Shown: in pieces, positions 7,687 through 15,245 of the stretch
Layout: each line of letters starts with the position of its first letter
Position numbering within the stretch: the stretch's first letter is position 1
Origin: CAKSQF01 sp963628435
Lineage (GTDB): Bacteria; Bacillota; Clostridia; Oscillospirales; CAG-272
Assembly: GCA_963628435.1 (NCBI GenBank)
Contig: CAVGEY010000018.1
Span: 1-40,874, forward strand
Length of the DNA: 40,874 bases
Direction of reading: 5' to 3'
Position numbers and translations under genes: made by a program
The notes under the pieces: generated by a model
What the model was told of the DNA's origin: nothing
Database searches by the model: none
Seen by the model: the letters and a program-made list of their open reading frames with translations, nothing else

Positions 7687-7715
7687 TTGACATTCAATGG
7701 CAAAAACAGTATAAT
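7687..7715 (+). promoter_or_regulatory. full-consensus promoter of the Ser/Thr-rich lipoprotein
   Basis: TTGACA (7687-7692), 17-nt spacer, TATAAT (7710-7715). Initiation near 7722 leaves about 18 nt before the TTG start at 7741, just enough for the GGAAGG ribosome site. The TTG of the -35 box is itself in frame with the protein and could be mistaken for its start codon. Confidence 0.85.
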
Positions 7716-7740
7716 AAACGAAACGAAGGAAGGTGTCAAA

Positions 7741-8310
7741 TTGAATACAAGAAGAATTTTTGCGGTTGTTTCGGTATTTTCCGCAGTGGCTTTTTTAACG
7801 CTGCTTCTCGTAGGATGCGTAAAATCATTCAATAACAATATTACATTGCTTTCAGTCACCGGCAATGAAATTTCGACATCAATAAATACATCTACCGACA
7901 ATCAAGGCACAGGAACGGATGTGCAAACAAAAAGCAAAACCTCCCGCAATTCTTCCGAAATCTCACCCGCAACGATTAAACCGTTAACATCATTGCCGAC
8001 AACCGACAACACACCATACACTTCGGAAAAAGATGACGCATCAACTCAAAAATCAAAATCAACCACAAGTCGGAAACCCATAACCTCTTTGCAAACCTCG
8101 TCTTTACCGGGCACCTCCGAACAGATTGCAACCGAATCTAAGGTAAGCGGCATTCCGAGTACATCCGAATTATCTACGGACAATCTTACCTATATCTCTA
8201 CTGCGGGCTTGCCGATTACAACGTATATGCCGATAACATCACAATCCGAAAGCACGTCCTCAACTTATGCCATCACATCTGTCGGCTTTATTCCGCACAC
8301 CGAATGGTAA
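7741..8310 (+). CDS. Ser/Thr-rich surface lipoprotein, unknown function
   Basis: A 189-residue protein with a lipoprotein signal peptide: arginines at the N-terminus, a hydrophobic core and the lipobox LVGC with the lipidated Cys at residue 26. The remainder is low-complexity and very rich in Ser, Thr, Pro and Asn, with loosely repeated units (KPLTSLPTT, KPITSLQTS, GIPSTSELS). No fold or family is recognised; the composition suggests an extended, possibly O-glycosylated stalk outside the membrane. The start is TTG at 7741, preceded by GGAAGG. The frame is open to an earlier TTG at 7687, but that codon is the -35 box of the promoter and would not be transcribed. It stands alone, divergent from the pseudouridine synthase gene and convergent with yajC. 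Confidence 0.72.
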   Translation: MNTRRIFAVVSVFSAVAFLTLLLVGCVKSFNNNITLLSVTGNEISTSINTSTDNQGTGTDVQTKSKTSRNSSEISPATIKPLTSLPTTDNTPYTSEKDDASTQKSKSTTSRKPITSLQTSSLPGTSEQIATESKVSGIPSTSELSTDNLTYISTAGLPITTYMPITSQSESTSSTYAITSVGFIPHTEW

Positions 8311-8370
8311 CTATTTGACACTTCGTTTAATTTATAAACTGTCCGAAACAATGATTTCTTAATTATAAAA

Positions 8371-8404
8371 CAGTCCGCAACACCATCACAGATGTTGCGG
8401 GCTG
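8371..8404 (-). terminator. terminator between the lipoprotein gene and yajC
   Basis: CAGTCCGCAACA (8371-8382) pairs with TGTTGCGGGCTG (8393-8404), 12 bp with one wobble. Read on the minus strand the stem is followed by TTTTATAATT, so it mainly terminates yajC; it may also stop the converging lipoprotein transcript. Confidence 0.7.
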
Positions 8405-8435
8405 CTCTTATATAAAATATTTTTCAAAAAAGAAA

Positions 8436-8861
8436 TTACTTTTTCTTTCCGAACAAGCCCTTTTTCTCTTCTTTTTTAGGCTCCTCCGATTCGGCGGGTG
8501 ATTCTGCTTTCGGCGTTTCCGCACTTACAACTCCATTTGCAACCGCAGCGGGAACGTCAACACTCTTTATAGCCCATTTCATAATACGGATTCTCGTACG
8601 GTCGCGGCCTGTTTCTATCATGCAGGTTTCTTCTTTGATGCTGACAATCTTTCCGATAATACCGCCGACTGTGGTAATCTCATCGCCGATCTGAAGGCTG
8701 TTGCGCATCTGAGCGGTTTCTTTTTCCTGCTTACGCTGCGGACGTATCATAAAGAAGTACATAGCGACAAACAGAACTGCCATCATTAAAAGAAATGTCC
8801 AGCTTGATCCGTTCGCGGCCGTTGTATCGGTTGTACTTGTAAGCAAATAGATATAATTCAT
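8436..8861 (-). CDS. yajC: preprotein translocase subunit YajC
   Basis: A 141-residue single-pass membrane protein. The transmembrane segment (about residues 20-40) ends in the family hallmark FFMIRPQRKQEKE, followed by the conserved cytoplasmic domain (GDEITTVGGIIGKIVSI). The last ~40 residues are a charged Ala/Glu/Lys-rich tail (ending LFGKKK) beyond the usual ~100-residue family length. YajC associates with SecDF-SecYEG in protein export. The usual partners (tgt, secD, secF) are not adjacent; yajC is monocistronic here, with its own TTGATA-N17-TATAAT promoter and a terminator. GGAAGG precedes the ATG at 8861. Confidence 0.93.
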   Translation of the reverse strand: MNYIYLLTSTTDTTAANGSSWTFLLMMAVLFVAMYFFMIRPQRKQEKETAQMRNSLQIGDEITTVGGIIGKIVSIKEETCMIETGRDRTRIRIMKWAIKSVDVPAAVANGVVSAETPKAESPAESEEPKKEEKKGLFGKKK

Positions 8862-8901
8862 ATTTTTTTCCTTCCAATATTTTGTTTTTTACTTAGGTTG
8901 T

Positions 8902-8930
8902 ATTATATCCCAATGAGTGACAAATATCAA
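8902..8930 (-). promoter_or_regulatory. sigma-A promoter of yajC
   Basis: On the minus strand TTGATA (8925-8930), 17-nt spacer, TATAAT (8902-8907), about 34 nt of leader before the yajC ATG. Confidence 0.75.
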
Positions 8931-8989
8931 GATATTTTTCAAAAATTTAATTATACTTAACAATTTTAACAATGCCGCGCCAACATTTA

Positions 8990-9571
8990 TCATTCATTTA
9001 AGGCATCATACTCGTCTTTGGTAATCGCGCAAACCGAAATGTCTTTATACTCACCTTTGACAAACATTACCTGACGGCCCGTTCCCTCAAATTTCATTCC
9101 GATTTTTTCCATTACTCTGTGACTGGCTTCGTTTCCGGGCATAAATTTTGCCTCAATCCGGTTCAGACCGATTACATCAAATCCGAACTTAACGACACGC
9201 TTTGCCGCTTCTGTTGCAAGCCCCATACGATAATATTTCGGATTGAGCACATATCCTATTTCGCCGAGATTGTTTTTTACATCTATTCCGGTAAAACCGA
9301 CAGTTCCGATCATTTTGCCGTCAGCCTTATATACAATGGCCCAATCATAAAAGTCCCCGCTCCTATAATGCTTATGTACAACCTTTATGTAGCCGCGCGT
9401 ATAATCGACATTCGGATGCGGAGACCATGACAGAAAGCGAGTCACATCTTCATGTGAAGCATAATCAAACATATCCCGACAATCTTTTTTCTCAATCATC
9501 CTCAACACAAGCCTGTCGGTCTCGAGTTTCGGCGGAACTCTAAATATTTTCAGAATTTCTTTTTGATTCAT
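8990..9571 (-). CDS. GNAT-family N-acetyltransferase (RimJ/RimL-like)
   Basis: A 193-residue acetyltransferase. The opening LETDRLVLRMIEKKDCRDMF (about 17-36) is typical of the Acetyltransf_3/RimJ-RimL branch; the acetyl-CoA pocket region reads EIGYVLNPKYYRMGLATEAA (about 125-144), followed by VIGLNRIEAKFMPGNEAS and the C-terminal RVMEKIGMKFEG. The substrate may be a ribosomal protein N-terminus, an antibiotic or a small metabolite; this cannot be decided. GAGG lies at the correct distance from the ATG at 9571, and a TTGAAA-N17-TATAAT promoter lies at 9631-9659. It is divergent from the DUF624-like gene. Confidence 0.9.
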   Translation of the reverse strand: MNQKEILKIFRVPPKLETDRLVLRMIEKKDCRDMFDYASHEDVTRFLSWSPHPNVDYTRGYIKVVHKHYRSGDFYDWAIVYKADGKMIGTVGFTGIDVKNNLGEIGYVLNPKYYRMGLATEAAKRVVKFGFDVIGLNRIEAKFMPGNEASHRVMEKIGMKFEGTGRQVMFVKGEYKDISVCAITKDEYDALNE

Positions 9572-9630
9572 TTCAAGCCTCGAAAATGCGGAATAATCGG
9601 AGTTTTCACCCGCATCTTTACTTAATAATC

Positions 9631-9659
9631 ATTATACATCCGCAAATTTTCAATTTCAA
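9631..9659 (-). promoter_or_regulatory. sigma-A promoter of the acetyltransferase gene
   Basis: On the minus strand TTGAAA (9654-9659), 17-nt spacer, TATAAT (9631-9636). Confidence 0.7.
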
Positions 9660-9689
9660 GATTTTTAATAAAAATTTCAGCAAAATAAC

Positions 9690-9718
9690 TTGATTTTTTT
9701 TGCATTTTAATATAGAAT
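9690..9718 (+). promoter_or_regulatory. possible promoter of the DUF624-like gene
   Basis: TTGATT (9690-9695), 17-nt spacer and TAGAAT (9713-9718). Initiation would be only about 8 nt before the ATG at 9733, so either the leader is extremely short or the true -10 lies a little upstream in the A/T-rich stretch. Confidence 0.4.
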
Positions 9719-9732
9719 CAAAAGGTATTGTG

Positions 9733-10800
9733 ATGCGAATTACAGAAACACATCATCCTATTGAAAGGCCGCAAACGATGAGAGAAGACAACCGAAAAGA
9801 TTACGACTCGACCGAAGAAAAACCGAAACGAAAAAAATTCAACCTGTTCAACTTTTTATACGAACGAAATGCGAAAAAACGCGAGGATCTCGTTTACGAC
9901 CCGAATCACAAAAGAGATTTTCTGTTTTTCTTCAGAATGCTGTTCGACCACAAGTCTAATCTGTTTTATATCAATTTGATGACGGTATTCGGTAATTTTC
10001 CCATATTTCTGATTCTGCTCGTTTTCAGCGGAAATATTCATCTGCGAATGTCAGCGCCCGCCGATCCGCTCTTTGCTCCGATTTACGGTGCAATGTATTT
10101 TTCATCTGGTTCACCGTCTACCGCAGCCTTATTCGGAGTTTACGGGAGCACCGCGAAAATCGATGTTTGGACACCGCTAACATACATTGTATTGATTGTC
10201 GGGCTGCTTCTTCTTGCGTTTACATTCGGGCCGGTGAATGTGGGAACAAGCTACATACTCAGAAACATCGTAAAAGGTGAACCCGTATTCCTTTGGACCG
10301 ATTTTTGGTATGCGATAAAGCGTAATCTTAAACAGGAATTTGTTTTCGGAGCCCTTGATCTCGGATTTTTAATGCTTTCTGTTTATGATGTTTATTTTTT
10401 CTATATAAACTATCACACATCGTCCTCGATGTCCGGCATGTTCAGCGTGTTCTTCTGCCTCGGAATTTTCATCACGATTACATATCTTGTTATGCGTTTC
10501 TACATATATTTAATGATGATTACCTTCGATCTCTCGATTAAAAAGCTCCTTAAGAATGCGATGATATTTACGGTCATAGGGTTCAAACGAAACATCGTTG
10601 CACTTTTCGGAATTGCGGCAGCGGTTTTTCTCAATTATGTAATAGCAACCGTTTATCCTCCGATTGGTATTATTCTTCCGTTTATAATTACAGTTTCACT
10701 CTGCTCTTTTATGGCCGCATACGCGGCTTGGCCGAAAATCAAAGAAATAATGATCGATCCTTATGCCGACGAAAATCAGGGAGAGATACAAGAAGCATAA
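9733..10800 (+). CDS. DUF624/YesL-like multi-pass membrane protein
   Basis: A 355-residue membrane protein. A charged cytoplasmic N-terminus of about 70 residues (KPKRKKFNLFNFL) is followed by roughly six hydrophobic segments. The segment order resembles YesL/DUF624: FRMLFDHKSNLFYIN entering the first helix, then FGPVNVGTSYILRNIVKGE and the loop WTDFWYAIKRNLKQ before the third helix. In Firmicutes DUF624 proteins are often near sugar ABC transporters, but none is next to this gene, and the role is unknown. ATG at 9733 is preferred over an upstream in-frame TTG at 9700 because AAAAGG lies just before it and the promoter-like sequence covers 9690-9718. The next gene starts 137 nt downstream after a separate ribosome site. 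Confidence 0.6.
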   Translation: MRITETHHPIERPQTMREDNRKDYDSTEEKPKRKKFNLFNFLYERNAKKREDLVYDPNHKRDFLFFFRMLFDHKSNLFYINLMTVFGNFPIFLILLVFSGNIHLRMSAPADPLFAPIYGAMYFSSGSPSTAALFGVYGSTAKIDVWTPLTYIVLIVGLLLLAFTFGPVNVGTSYILRNIVKGEPVFLWTDFWYAIKRNLKQEFVFGALDLGFLMLSVYDVYFFYINYHTSSSMSGMFSVFFCLGIFITITYLVMRFYIYLMMITFDLSIKKLLKNAMIFTVIGFKRNIVALFGIAAAVFLNYVIATVYPPIGIILPFIITVSLCSFMAAYAAWPKIKEIMIDPYADENQGEIQEA

Positions 10801-10937
10801 AAATGTCAATTATGTACAAAAAGTTAATTTTCGATTTATCCTATTCCATTTCGAGCAGATTTGTGATATAAGAATAAGAGCTATATTTAGCGAAATCATA
10901 TTAGAACTCAAAACACGTAGAAGGAGATTATCCTAAA

Positions 10938-12515
10938 ATGAAAAAAGCAACTCGAGCAGCAGCTCTCGCATCAGCCGTTATCCTTGCGGCATCGACACTT
11001 GTCGGATGCAGCCCTTACAACAATCCCGGCAAATATATAAGTGTTCCGGACAAAGGGACGGTATCAATCAAAAAAGAAGATATCGACAAAGAATATCAGG
11101 AGGATGTGGATTCGATTCTTGAGGATAATCGGGAAACCGAATATACTAAGCTCACCGACAGCGATGCAACAGTAAAAGACGGAGATCAGGTGAATATATA
11201 CTATGTTGGTGAACCTATCGGCGATGTTAAACTTTCGGACGATACACTTTCCGGTATGAAATACACCAAAGATTCCGATGACGAAGGCAGCGATTCAACG
11301 GGTTACGATCTTGTTATAGGATCCGGCACATTTATTGGTGCGTATACAAGTACCGATGATTCCTCAAAGAATACCAAAGGATTTGAAGAGCAGCTCATCG
11401 GCGCCAAAGCAGGTGGCGAGGTACTTGTAAATGTTACATTCCCTTCCGATTACGACACCGAAGAGCTCCAGAATGTGGCAGTTAAATTTACGGTAACAAT
11501 CAACAGCATATCGCGTGCTTATGTTAATGATGACACAACCATCACAGTATCATACGAATTCATCAATTCAATCGCCAATGAAGATTCGGATGATACATCC
11601 GCTTCCGAAACGGCCGGCAAATCAAGAGCATCTGCCGCATCGGACACATCGGAAACAACCGAAGATAATAACACAGACAGCTCAAGTAAAATAGAAACTC
11701 CCGAAGACACAAAGTCATTCGAAGATATATTCACAAGCGGAACATTCACGTATGATTTCACCGATGCCGAAGGCGAGAAAGACAGCAAGTTCTTCACATT
11801 CCTTAAGACTGCCGATTACGTTGCGGAATTCAAGGGCAAGGAAATCAATACCGAAATAACGGTTAAGGTAACAGTTCCCGAAGATGCAGGTGATACATTC
11901 AAAGATTATCTCGGAAAAGAAGTCGAGATGAAGCTTACTGTTACGAAAATCAACCATCTTCCCGAATGGAATGACGATTTCGTTGCAAAATATACAAGTG
12001 ATACATACAAAACCGTCGACGAATACAAGGACTATGCTTGGAATCTCATAGCTCAGAACAATGCATTTACGGCAATTAACGAGAAAACCGAAGTCATCAG
12101 CTATCCTCAAAAGCAGCTTAAAGCGGCTTACGAAAACTATGTTTATCAGTCTGTATACACCTATCTCGGAAACAAGGCACCTACCGAATTTACAGCGGCA
12201 GAGCTTGCAGAGAAAATAAGCGATGAAAAATACGAAGAAATATATAGCAGCTCGGCTGTAAGCGCCAAAGCATCAATCAAGCAGAGACTTGTAATCGAAT
12301 ATCTCTGCAAATATTACGATGTGTCACTCACAAATGATGAATATAAGACAATGCTGAACGAGGAATTCACAAACAACATGTACACCTACGTTTACTCCTA
12401 TGGCATATACTCTGTCGATTCACTTGAAACACTGTACGGAAAAGAATATTTCGATCTTCAGTTCAGAGCAACTAAATTGATGGAACATCTTACCGATTAT
12501 GTTGTGATTGAATAA
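10938..12515 (+). CDS. lipoprotein with FKBP-type and trigger-factor-like domains
   Basis: A 525-residue predicted extracytoplasmic lipoprotein: signal peptide ending in the lipobox LVGC (Cys 24). Residues about 55-190 form an FKBP-like peptidyl-prolyl isomerase domain (VKDGDQVNIYYVGE at the front, FEEQLIGAKAGGEVLVNVTF in the middle). A Ser/Asp/Thr-rich acidic linker (about 215-250) follows, then a second diverged FKBP-like segment (LGKEVEMKLTVTKINHLPEW) and a helical C-terminus resembling the trigger factor substrate-binding region (DEYKDYAWNLI). It probably helps fold exported proteins outside the membrane, a job done in many Firmicutes by PrsA. AGAAGGAG precedes the ATG. A 17-bp terminator follows, so it ends its transcription unit. 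Confidence 0.82.
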   Translation: MKKATRAAALASAVILAASTLVGCSPYNNPGKYISVPDKGTVSIKKEDIDKEYQEDVDSILEDNRETEYTKLTDSDATVKDGDQVNIYYVGEPIGDVKLSDDTLSGMKYTKDSDDEGSDSTGYDLVIGSGTFIGAYTSTDDSSKNTKGFEEQLIGAKAGGEVLVNVTFPSDYDTEELQNVAVKFTVTINSISRAYVNDDTTITVSYEFINSIANEDSDDTSASETAGKSRASAASDTSETTEDNNTDSSSKIETPEDTKSFEDIFTSGTFTYDFTDAEGEKDSKFFTFLKTADYVAEFKGKEINTEITVKVTVPEDAGDTFKDYLGKEVEMKLTVTKINHLPEWNDDFVAKYTSDTYKTVDEYKDYAWNLIAQNNAFTAINEKTEVISYPQKQLKAAYENYVYQSVYTYLGNKAPTEFTAAELAEKISDEKYEEIYSSSAVSAKASIKQRLVIEYLCKYYDVSLTNDEYKTMLNEEFTNNMYTYVYSYGIYSVDSLETLYGKEYFDLQFRATKLMEHLTDYVVIE

Positions 12516-12520
12516 TAAAT

Positions 12521-12559
12521 ATAAAATAACTCCCGACGCGGTGTCGGGAGTTATTTTAT
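12521..12559. terminator. strong bidirectional terminator
   Basis: A 17-bp perfect stem (12521-12537 with 12543-12559) around the 5-nt loop GCGGT, with a GC-rich core CTCCCGAC and A/T flanks on both sides. It ends the FKBP lipoprotein gene and would also stop the tRNA transcript coming from the other side. Confidence 0.9.
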
Positions 12560-12592
12560 ATTGAAATAAAAATACAAATATGTATAAAAGCA

Positions 12593-12617
12593 AAAGAACG
12601 CACCGAGGTGCGTTCTT

Positions 12618-12618
<1 letters not shown>
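12593..12618 (-). terminator. terminator of the tRNA gene
   Basis: AAAGAACGCAC (12593-12603) and GTGCGTTCTTT (12608-12618) form an 11-bp stem with a 4-nt loop, directly after the encoded CCA end; on the minus strand it is followed by TTTTGCTTTT. Confidence 0.85.
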
Positions 12619-12693
<75 letters not shown>

Positions 12694-12711
12694 AATTCGG
12701 ACAACATTCAA

Positions 12712-12740
12712 ATTATAGCAGAATCATTTTTGTTTGTCAA
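12712..12740 (-). promoter_or_regulatory. full-consensus promoter of tRNA-Thr
   Basis: On the minus strand TTGACA (12735-12740), 17-nt spacer, TATAAT (12712-12717). Initiation near 12705 gives about 12 nt before the mature tRNA 5' end. The following stretch 12741-12880 is A-rich and shows nothing else that can be supported. Confidence 0.9.
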
Positions 12741-12880
12741 TAGTATTTCACAAAAAAATCTACAAAACAATTTACAAAAAATCAATCACAATTCAAATCA
12801 ATCTATTGTTATCTCTTATCTGCTGCATATTTAATTCATTTTTCTTTACCGATTATTCATATTTTTTGCAGTTTAATTAC

Positions 12881-12908
12881 TTGACAATGTGTTTTTTTTA
12901 AGTATAAT
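12881..12908 (+). promoter_or_regulatory. promoter of the MarR-ABC exporter operon
   Basis: TTGACA (12881-12886), 16-nt spacer, TATAAT (12903-12908). A palindrome immediately follows (12913-12930), covering the expected start of transcription. Confidence 0.85.
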
Positions 12909-12912
12909 AACA

Positions 12913-12930
12913 ATTAGTTTGTAAACTAAT
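12913..12930. promoter_or_regulatory. operator-like palindrome, probably bound by the MarR protein
   Basis: ATTAGTTTGTAAACTAAT: 8-bp perfect inverted arms around a central GT, overlapping +1 of the operon promoter. MarR/SlyA-class regulators bind 16-20 bp palindromes of this TTAG...CTAA kind, and binding here would block initiation. Autorepression of the exporter operon is the natural reading; it is inferred from position and symmetry. Confidence 0.7.
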
Positions 12931-12971
12931 AATTTATATTTGGCGTAAGCCGGAAAGGACTGTATTATTGA

Positions 12972-13469
12972 GTGATTGAAACAAAAGAGGAAAAAGTTTT
13001 TTCGCCTACACCGATGATGCTCGTAAATGAATGTGCGCGTCTGTTCGGGCAGCAGATGCGTAAATTTGCCGACGAGAATGGTGTACCATACGGATACCGT
13101 GATATTTTAAGATACCTTGCATATATCAAATCACAGGGGATTGAAGGTATTTCGCAGTTTGAATTATCAAAGAAAACACGTCTGTCTCCTCCGACCGTAT
13201 CATCGGCACTTCAGAAAATGGAGCGTGACGGATATATAACAAGAAAAATTGATGCATCGGATGCCCGACAGATGTGCGTTTTTCTTACAGAAAAGGGATA
13301 CTCGATTGACATGGCAAACAGAAAAAAATGCAATGAAATCGAAAAATTCTGCTGTTCGAATTTGACAGACACGGAAAAAGAAAATCTCAAAAATACACTT
13401 GAAAAAATCCGTGACAGACTTGCATCCGGCAATGCCTCGTTACAGGATGAAAGGAAGGATTCAAATTGA
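12972..13469 (+). CDS. MarR-family transcriptional regulator
   Basis: A 165-residue winged-helix regulator. The recognition helix region reads LSPPTVSSALQKMERDGYI (about 76-94), followed by the wing residues ITRKIDASDARQM, typical of MarR proteins that sense small phenolic or lipophilic molecules. The start is GTG at 12972, preceded by a stop codon in frame; GGAAAGG lies 13 nt upstream, a slightly long spacing. The end overlaps the next start (TTGA at 13466-13469), so the ABC exporter is translationally coupled. An operator-like palindrome covers its promoter start site, implying autorepression relieved by a transported compound, as in multidrug or antimicrobial-peptide exporter operons. Confidence 0.92.
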   Translation: MIETKEEKVFSPTPMMLVNECARLFGQQMRKFADENGVPYGYRDILRYLAYIKSQGIEGISQFELSKKTRLSPPTVSSALQKMERDGYITRKIDASDARQMCVFLTEKGYSIDMANRKKCNEIEKFCCSNLTDTEKENLKNTLEKIRDRLASGNASLQDERKDSN

Positions 13470-15199
13470 AAAGATGGCAAAAGTATATTAAACCTTATCT
13501 ACCGTTTTTTATTCTCGGCCCTATTTGCATGATTATCGAAGTTATAGGTGAAGTTATAATGCCCAAATTTCTTTCGATGATTATAAACGAGGCAAACAAC
13601 AAGACATTAACGGTAGGCGGATGCATCGGAATTATGGCTTTAATGATTTTGACTGCCATTCTGATGATGGCAGGAGGAGTCGGAGGCTCATATTTTGGCG
13701 GAAAAGCATCGGTTAATTTCGCAGCCGATTTACGAGCCGATGTTTTTGCGAAAGTTCAGAAATTTTCTTTTGCGAACATAGACAGATTCTCATCAAGCTC
13801 ACTTGTAACAAGGCTTACAAACGATGTAACACAAATTCAGAATGTTGTAAACATGGCACTCCGAATGTTGCTTCGTGCGCCAGGGATGCTTATCGGCGGT
13901 CTTATTATGGCAATACTGCTCAAGCCTTCCCTTTCGGTTGTATTTGCCGTTACGCTTCCCCTGCTACTCATATCGGTTATCGGAATAATTTCGGTCGGCT
14001 TCCCGCGTTTCTCACGCATGCAGACTAAAATTGATGCGCTTAACTCAACGGTTCAGGAAAATGTCACCAATGTCCGAGTTGTCAAGTCATTTGTACGTGA
14101 CGAATTCGAAAAAGAAAAATTCGGCAAGGCCAACCGTGAACTTAAAGACTCGGGAATGGCCGCAATGAGAGTTATGATTTTCATGTCGCCTGTTATGACA
14201 CTTTTTATGAACCTGACAATACTTGCTGTTATCTGGTTTGGCGGACAGATTGTACTTGACGGAAATATGGATGTAGGTGATCTTTCGGCATTTATTACCT
14301 ATGTCTCGCAGATTCTGTCGTCTCTTATGATGGTTACCGTAATGTTTATGATGTCATCTCGTGCGATTGCATCCGGAAAGCGTATTTGCGAAGTGCTTGA
14401 CGAAAAGCTTGATCTTGATGATACAAACGCAAAGATGGCCGACAAGGTTGTTACATCCGGTAAGATAGAATTTAAGGATGTTTCATTCAGATATTACAAA
14501 AACAGTGAAAATCCGGTACTTGATAAAATCAATCTTACGATTGAATCCGGAGCGACTGTCGGCATCATCGGCTCGACAGGATGCGGCAAAACAACTCTTG
14601 TATCAATGATTCCGAGGCTATACGATGCCGACAGCGGCGATATAATCGTTGACGGCGTTAATGTTAAAGATTATTCTCTCAGAAATCTTCGTGACGGAGT
14701 CGGAATGGTGCTCCAGAAAAATGTGCTCTTTTCAGGCACCATTGAAGAAAATCTGCGCTGGGGTGATGAACACGCGACAAACAGCGAAATTGTTTCCGCA
14801 GCGAAATCCGCGCAGGCAGACAAATTCGTTTCCGATTTTACAAACGGATATCAGACGGAGCTCGGTCAGGGAGGCGTAAATATTTCGGGTGGTCAAAAGC
14901 AAAGACTCTGTATTGCGCGTGCTCTTTTGAAAAAGCCCAAGATACTGATTCTCGATGATTCAACTTCCGCGGTTGACACAGCAACCGAGGCACAGATAAG
15001 AAAAGCATTCAAAAACGAACTTGCATCTTCGACAAAAATAATTATTGCACAGAGAATCACATCCGTAAAAGAGGCTGATATGATTATTGTTATGAGCGAC
15101 GGAAAAATTACCGGAGTCGGCACTCATGACGAGCTACTCGCTTCCAATGAAGAATATCGCGAAATATACGACTCTCAAATGGGCAAGGCTACTGCCTAA
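13466..15199 (+). CDS. ABC exporter subunit with degenerate ATP site (heterodimeric, half 1)
   Basis: A 577-residue half-transporter: six-helix exporter domain (residues 1-310), then an ATPase with Walker A GSTGCGKTT (369-377), signature ISGGQKQRL, Walker B LILDDSTSAVD and switch region IIIAQRITSV. Two catalytic positions are altered: Asp replaces the Walker B glutamate, and Gln replaces the switch-loop histidine. This is the known pattern of the non-catalytic member of heterodimeric exporters (TM287/288, BmrC/BmrD-like). Start is TTG at 13466 with AAGGAAGG upstream, overlapping the MarR stop by 4 nt. With its partner downstream it likely exports drugs, peptides or lipids. Confidence 0.93.
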   Translation: MKRWQKYIKPYLPFFILGPICMIIEVIGEVIMPKFLSMIINEANNKTLTVGGCIGIMALMILTAILMMAGGVGGSYFGGKASVNFAADLRADVFAKVQKFSFANIDRFSSSSLVTRLTNDVTQIQNVVNMALRMLLRAPGMLIGGLIMAILLKPSLSVVFAVTLPLLLISVIGIISVGFPRFSRMQTKIDALNSTVQENVTNVRVVKSFVRDEFEKEKFGKANRELKDSGMAAMRVMIFMSPVMTLFMNLTILAVIWFGGQIVLDGNMDVGDLSAFITYVSQILSSLMMVTVMFMMSSRAIASGKRICEVLDEKLDLDDTNAKMADKVVTSGKIEFKDVSFRYYKNSENPVLDKINLTIESGATVGIIGSTGCGKTTLVSMIPRLYDADSGDIIVDGVNVKDYSLRNLRDGVGMVLQKNVLFSGTIEENLRWGDEHATNSEIVSAAKSAQADKFVSDFTNGYQTELGQGGVNISGGQKQRLCIARALLKKPKILILDDSTSAVDTATEAQIRKAFKNELASSTKIIIAQRITSVKEADMIIVMSDGKITGVGTHDELLASNEEYREIYDSQMGKATA

Positions 15200-15245
15200 G
15201 CAGAAATCTGACAGAAAGGAAAGCTGTACGCTTTAATTAATAATT

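Noticed and set aside
7617..7901. 95-codon N-terminal extension of the pseudouridine synthase
   Set aside because: It runs antisense through the divergent lipoprotein's promoter and signal peptide, while ATG 7616 has a clear AGGGAG site and begins at the S4 domain.
12744..12880. A-rich stretch with repeated ACAAAA/CAAT words as a possible repeat array
   Set aside because: No fixed repeat unit or spacing; ordinary A/T-rich intergenic DNA.
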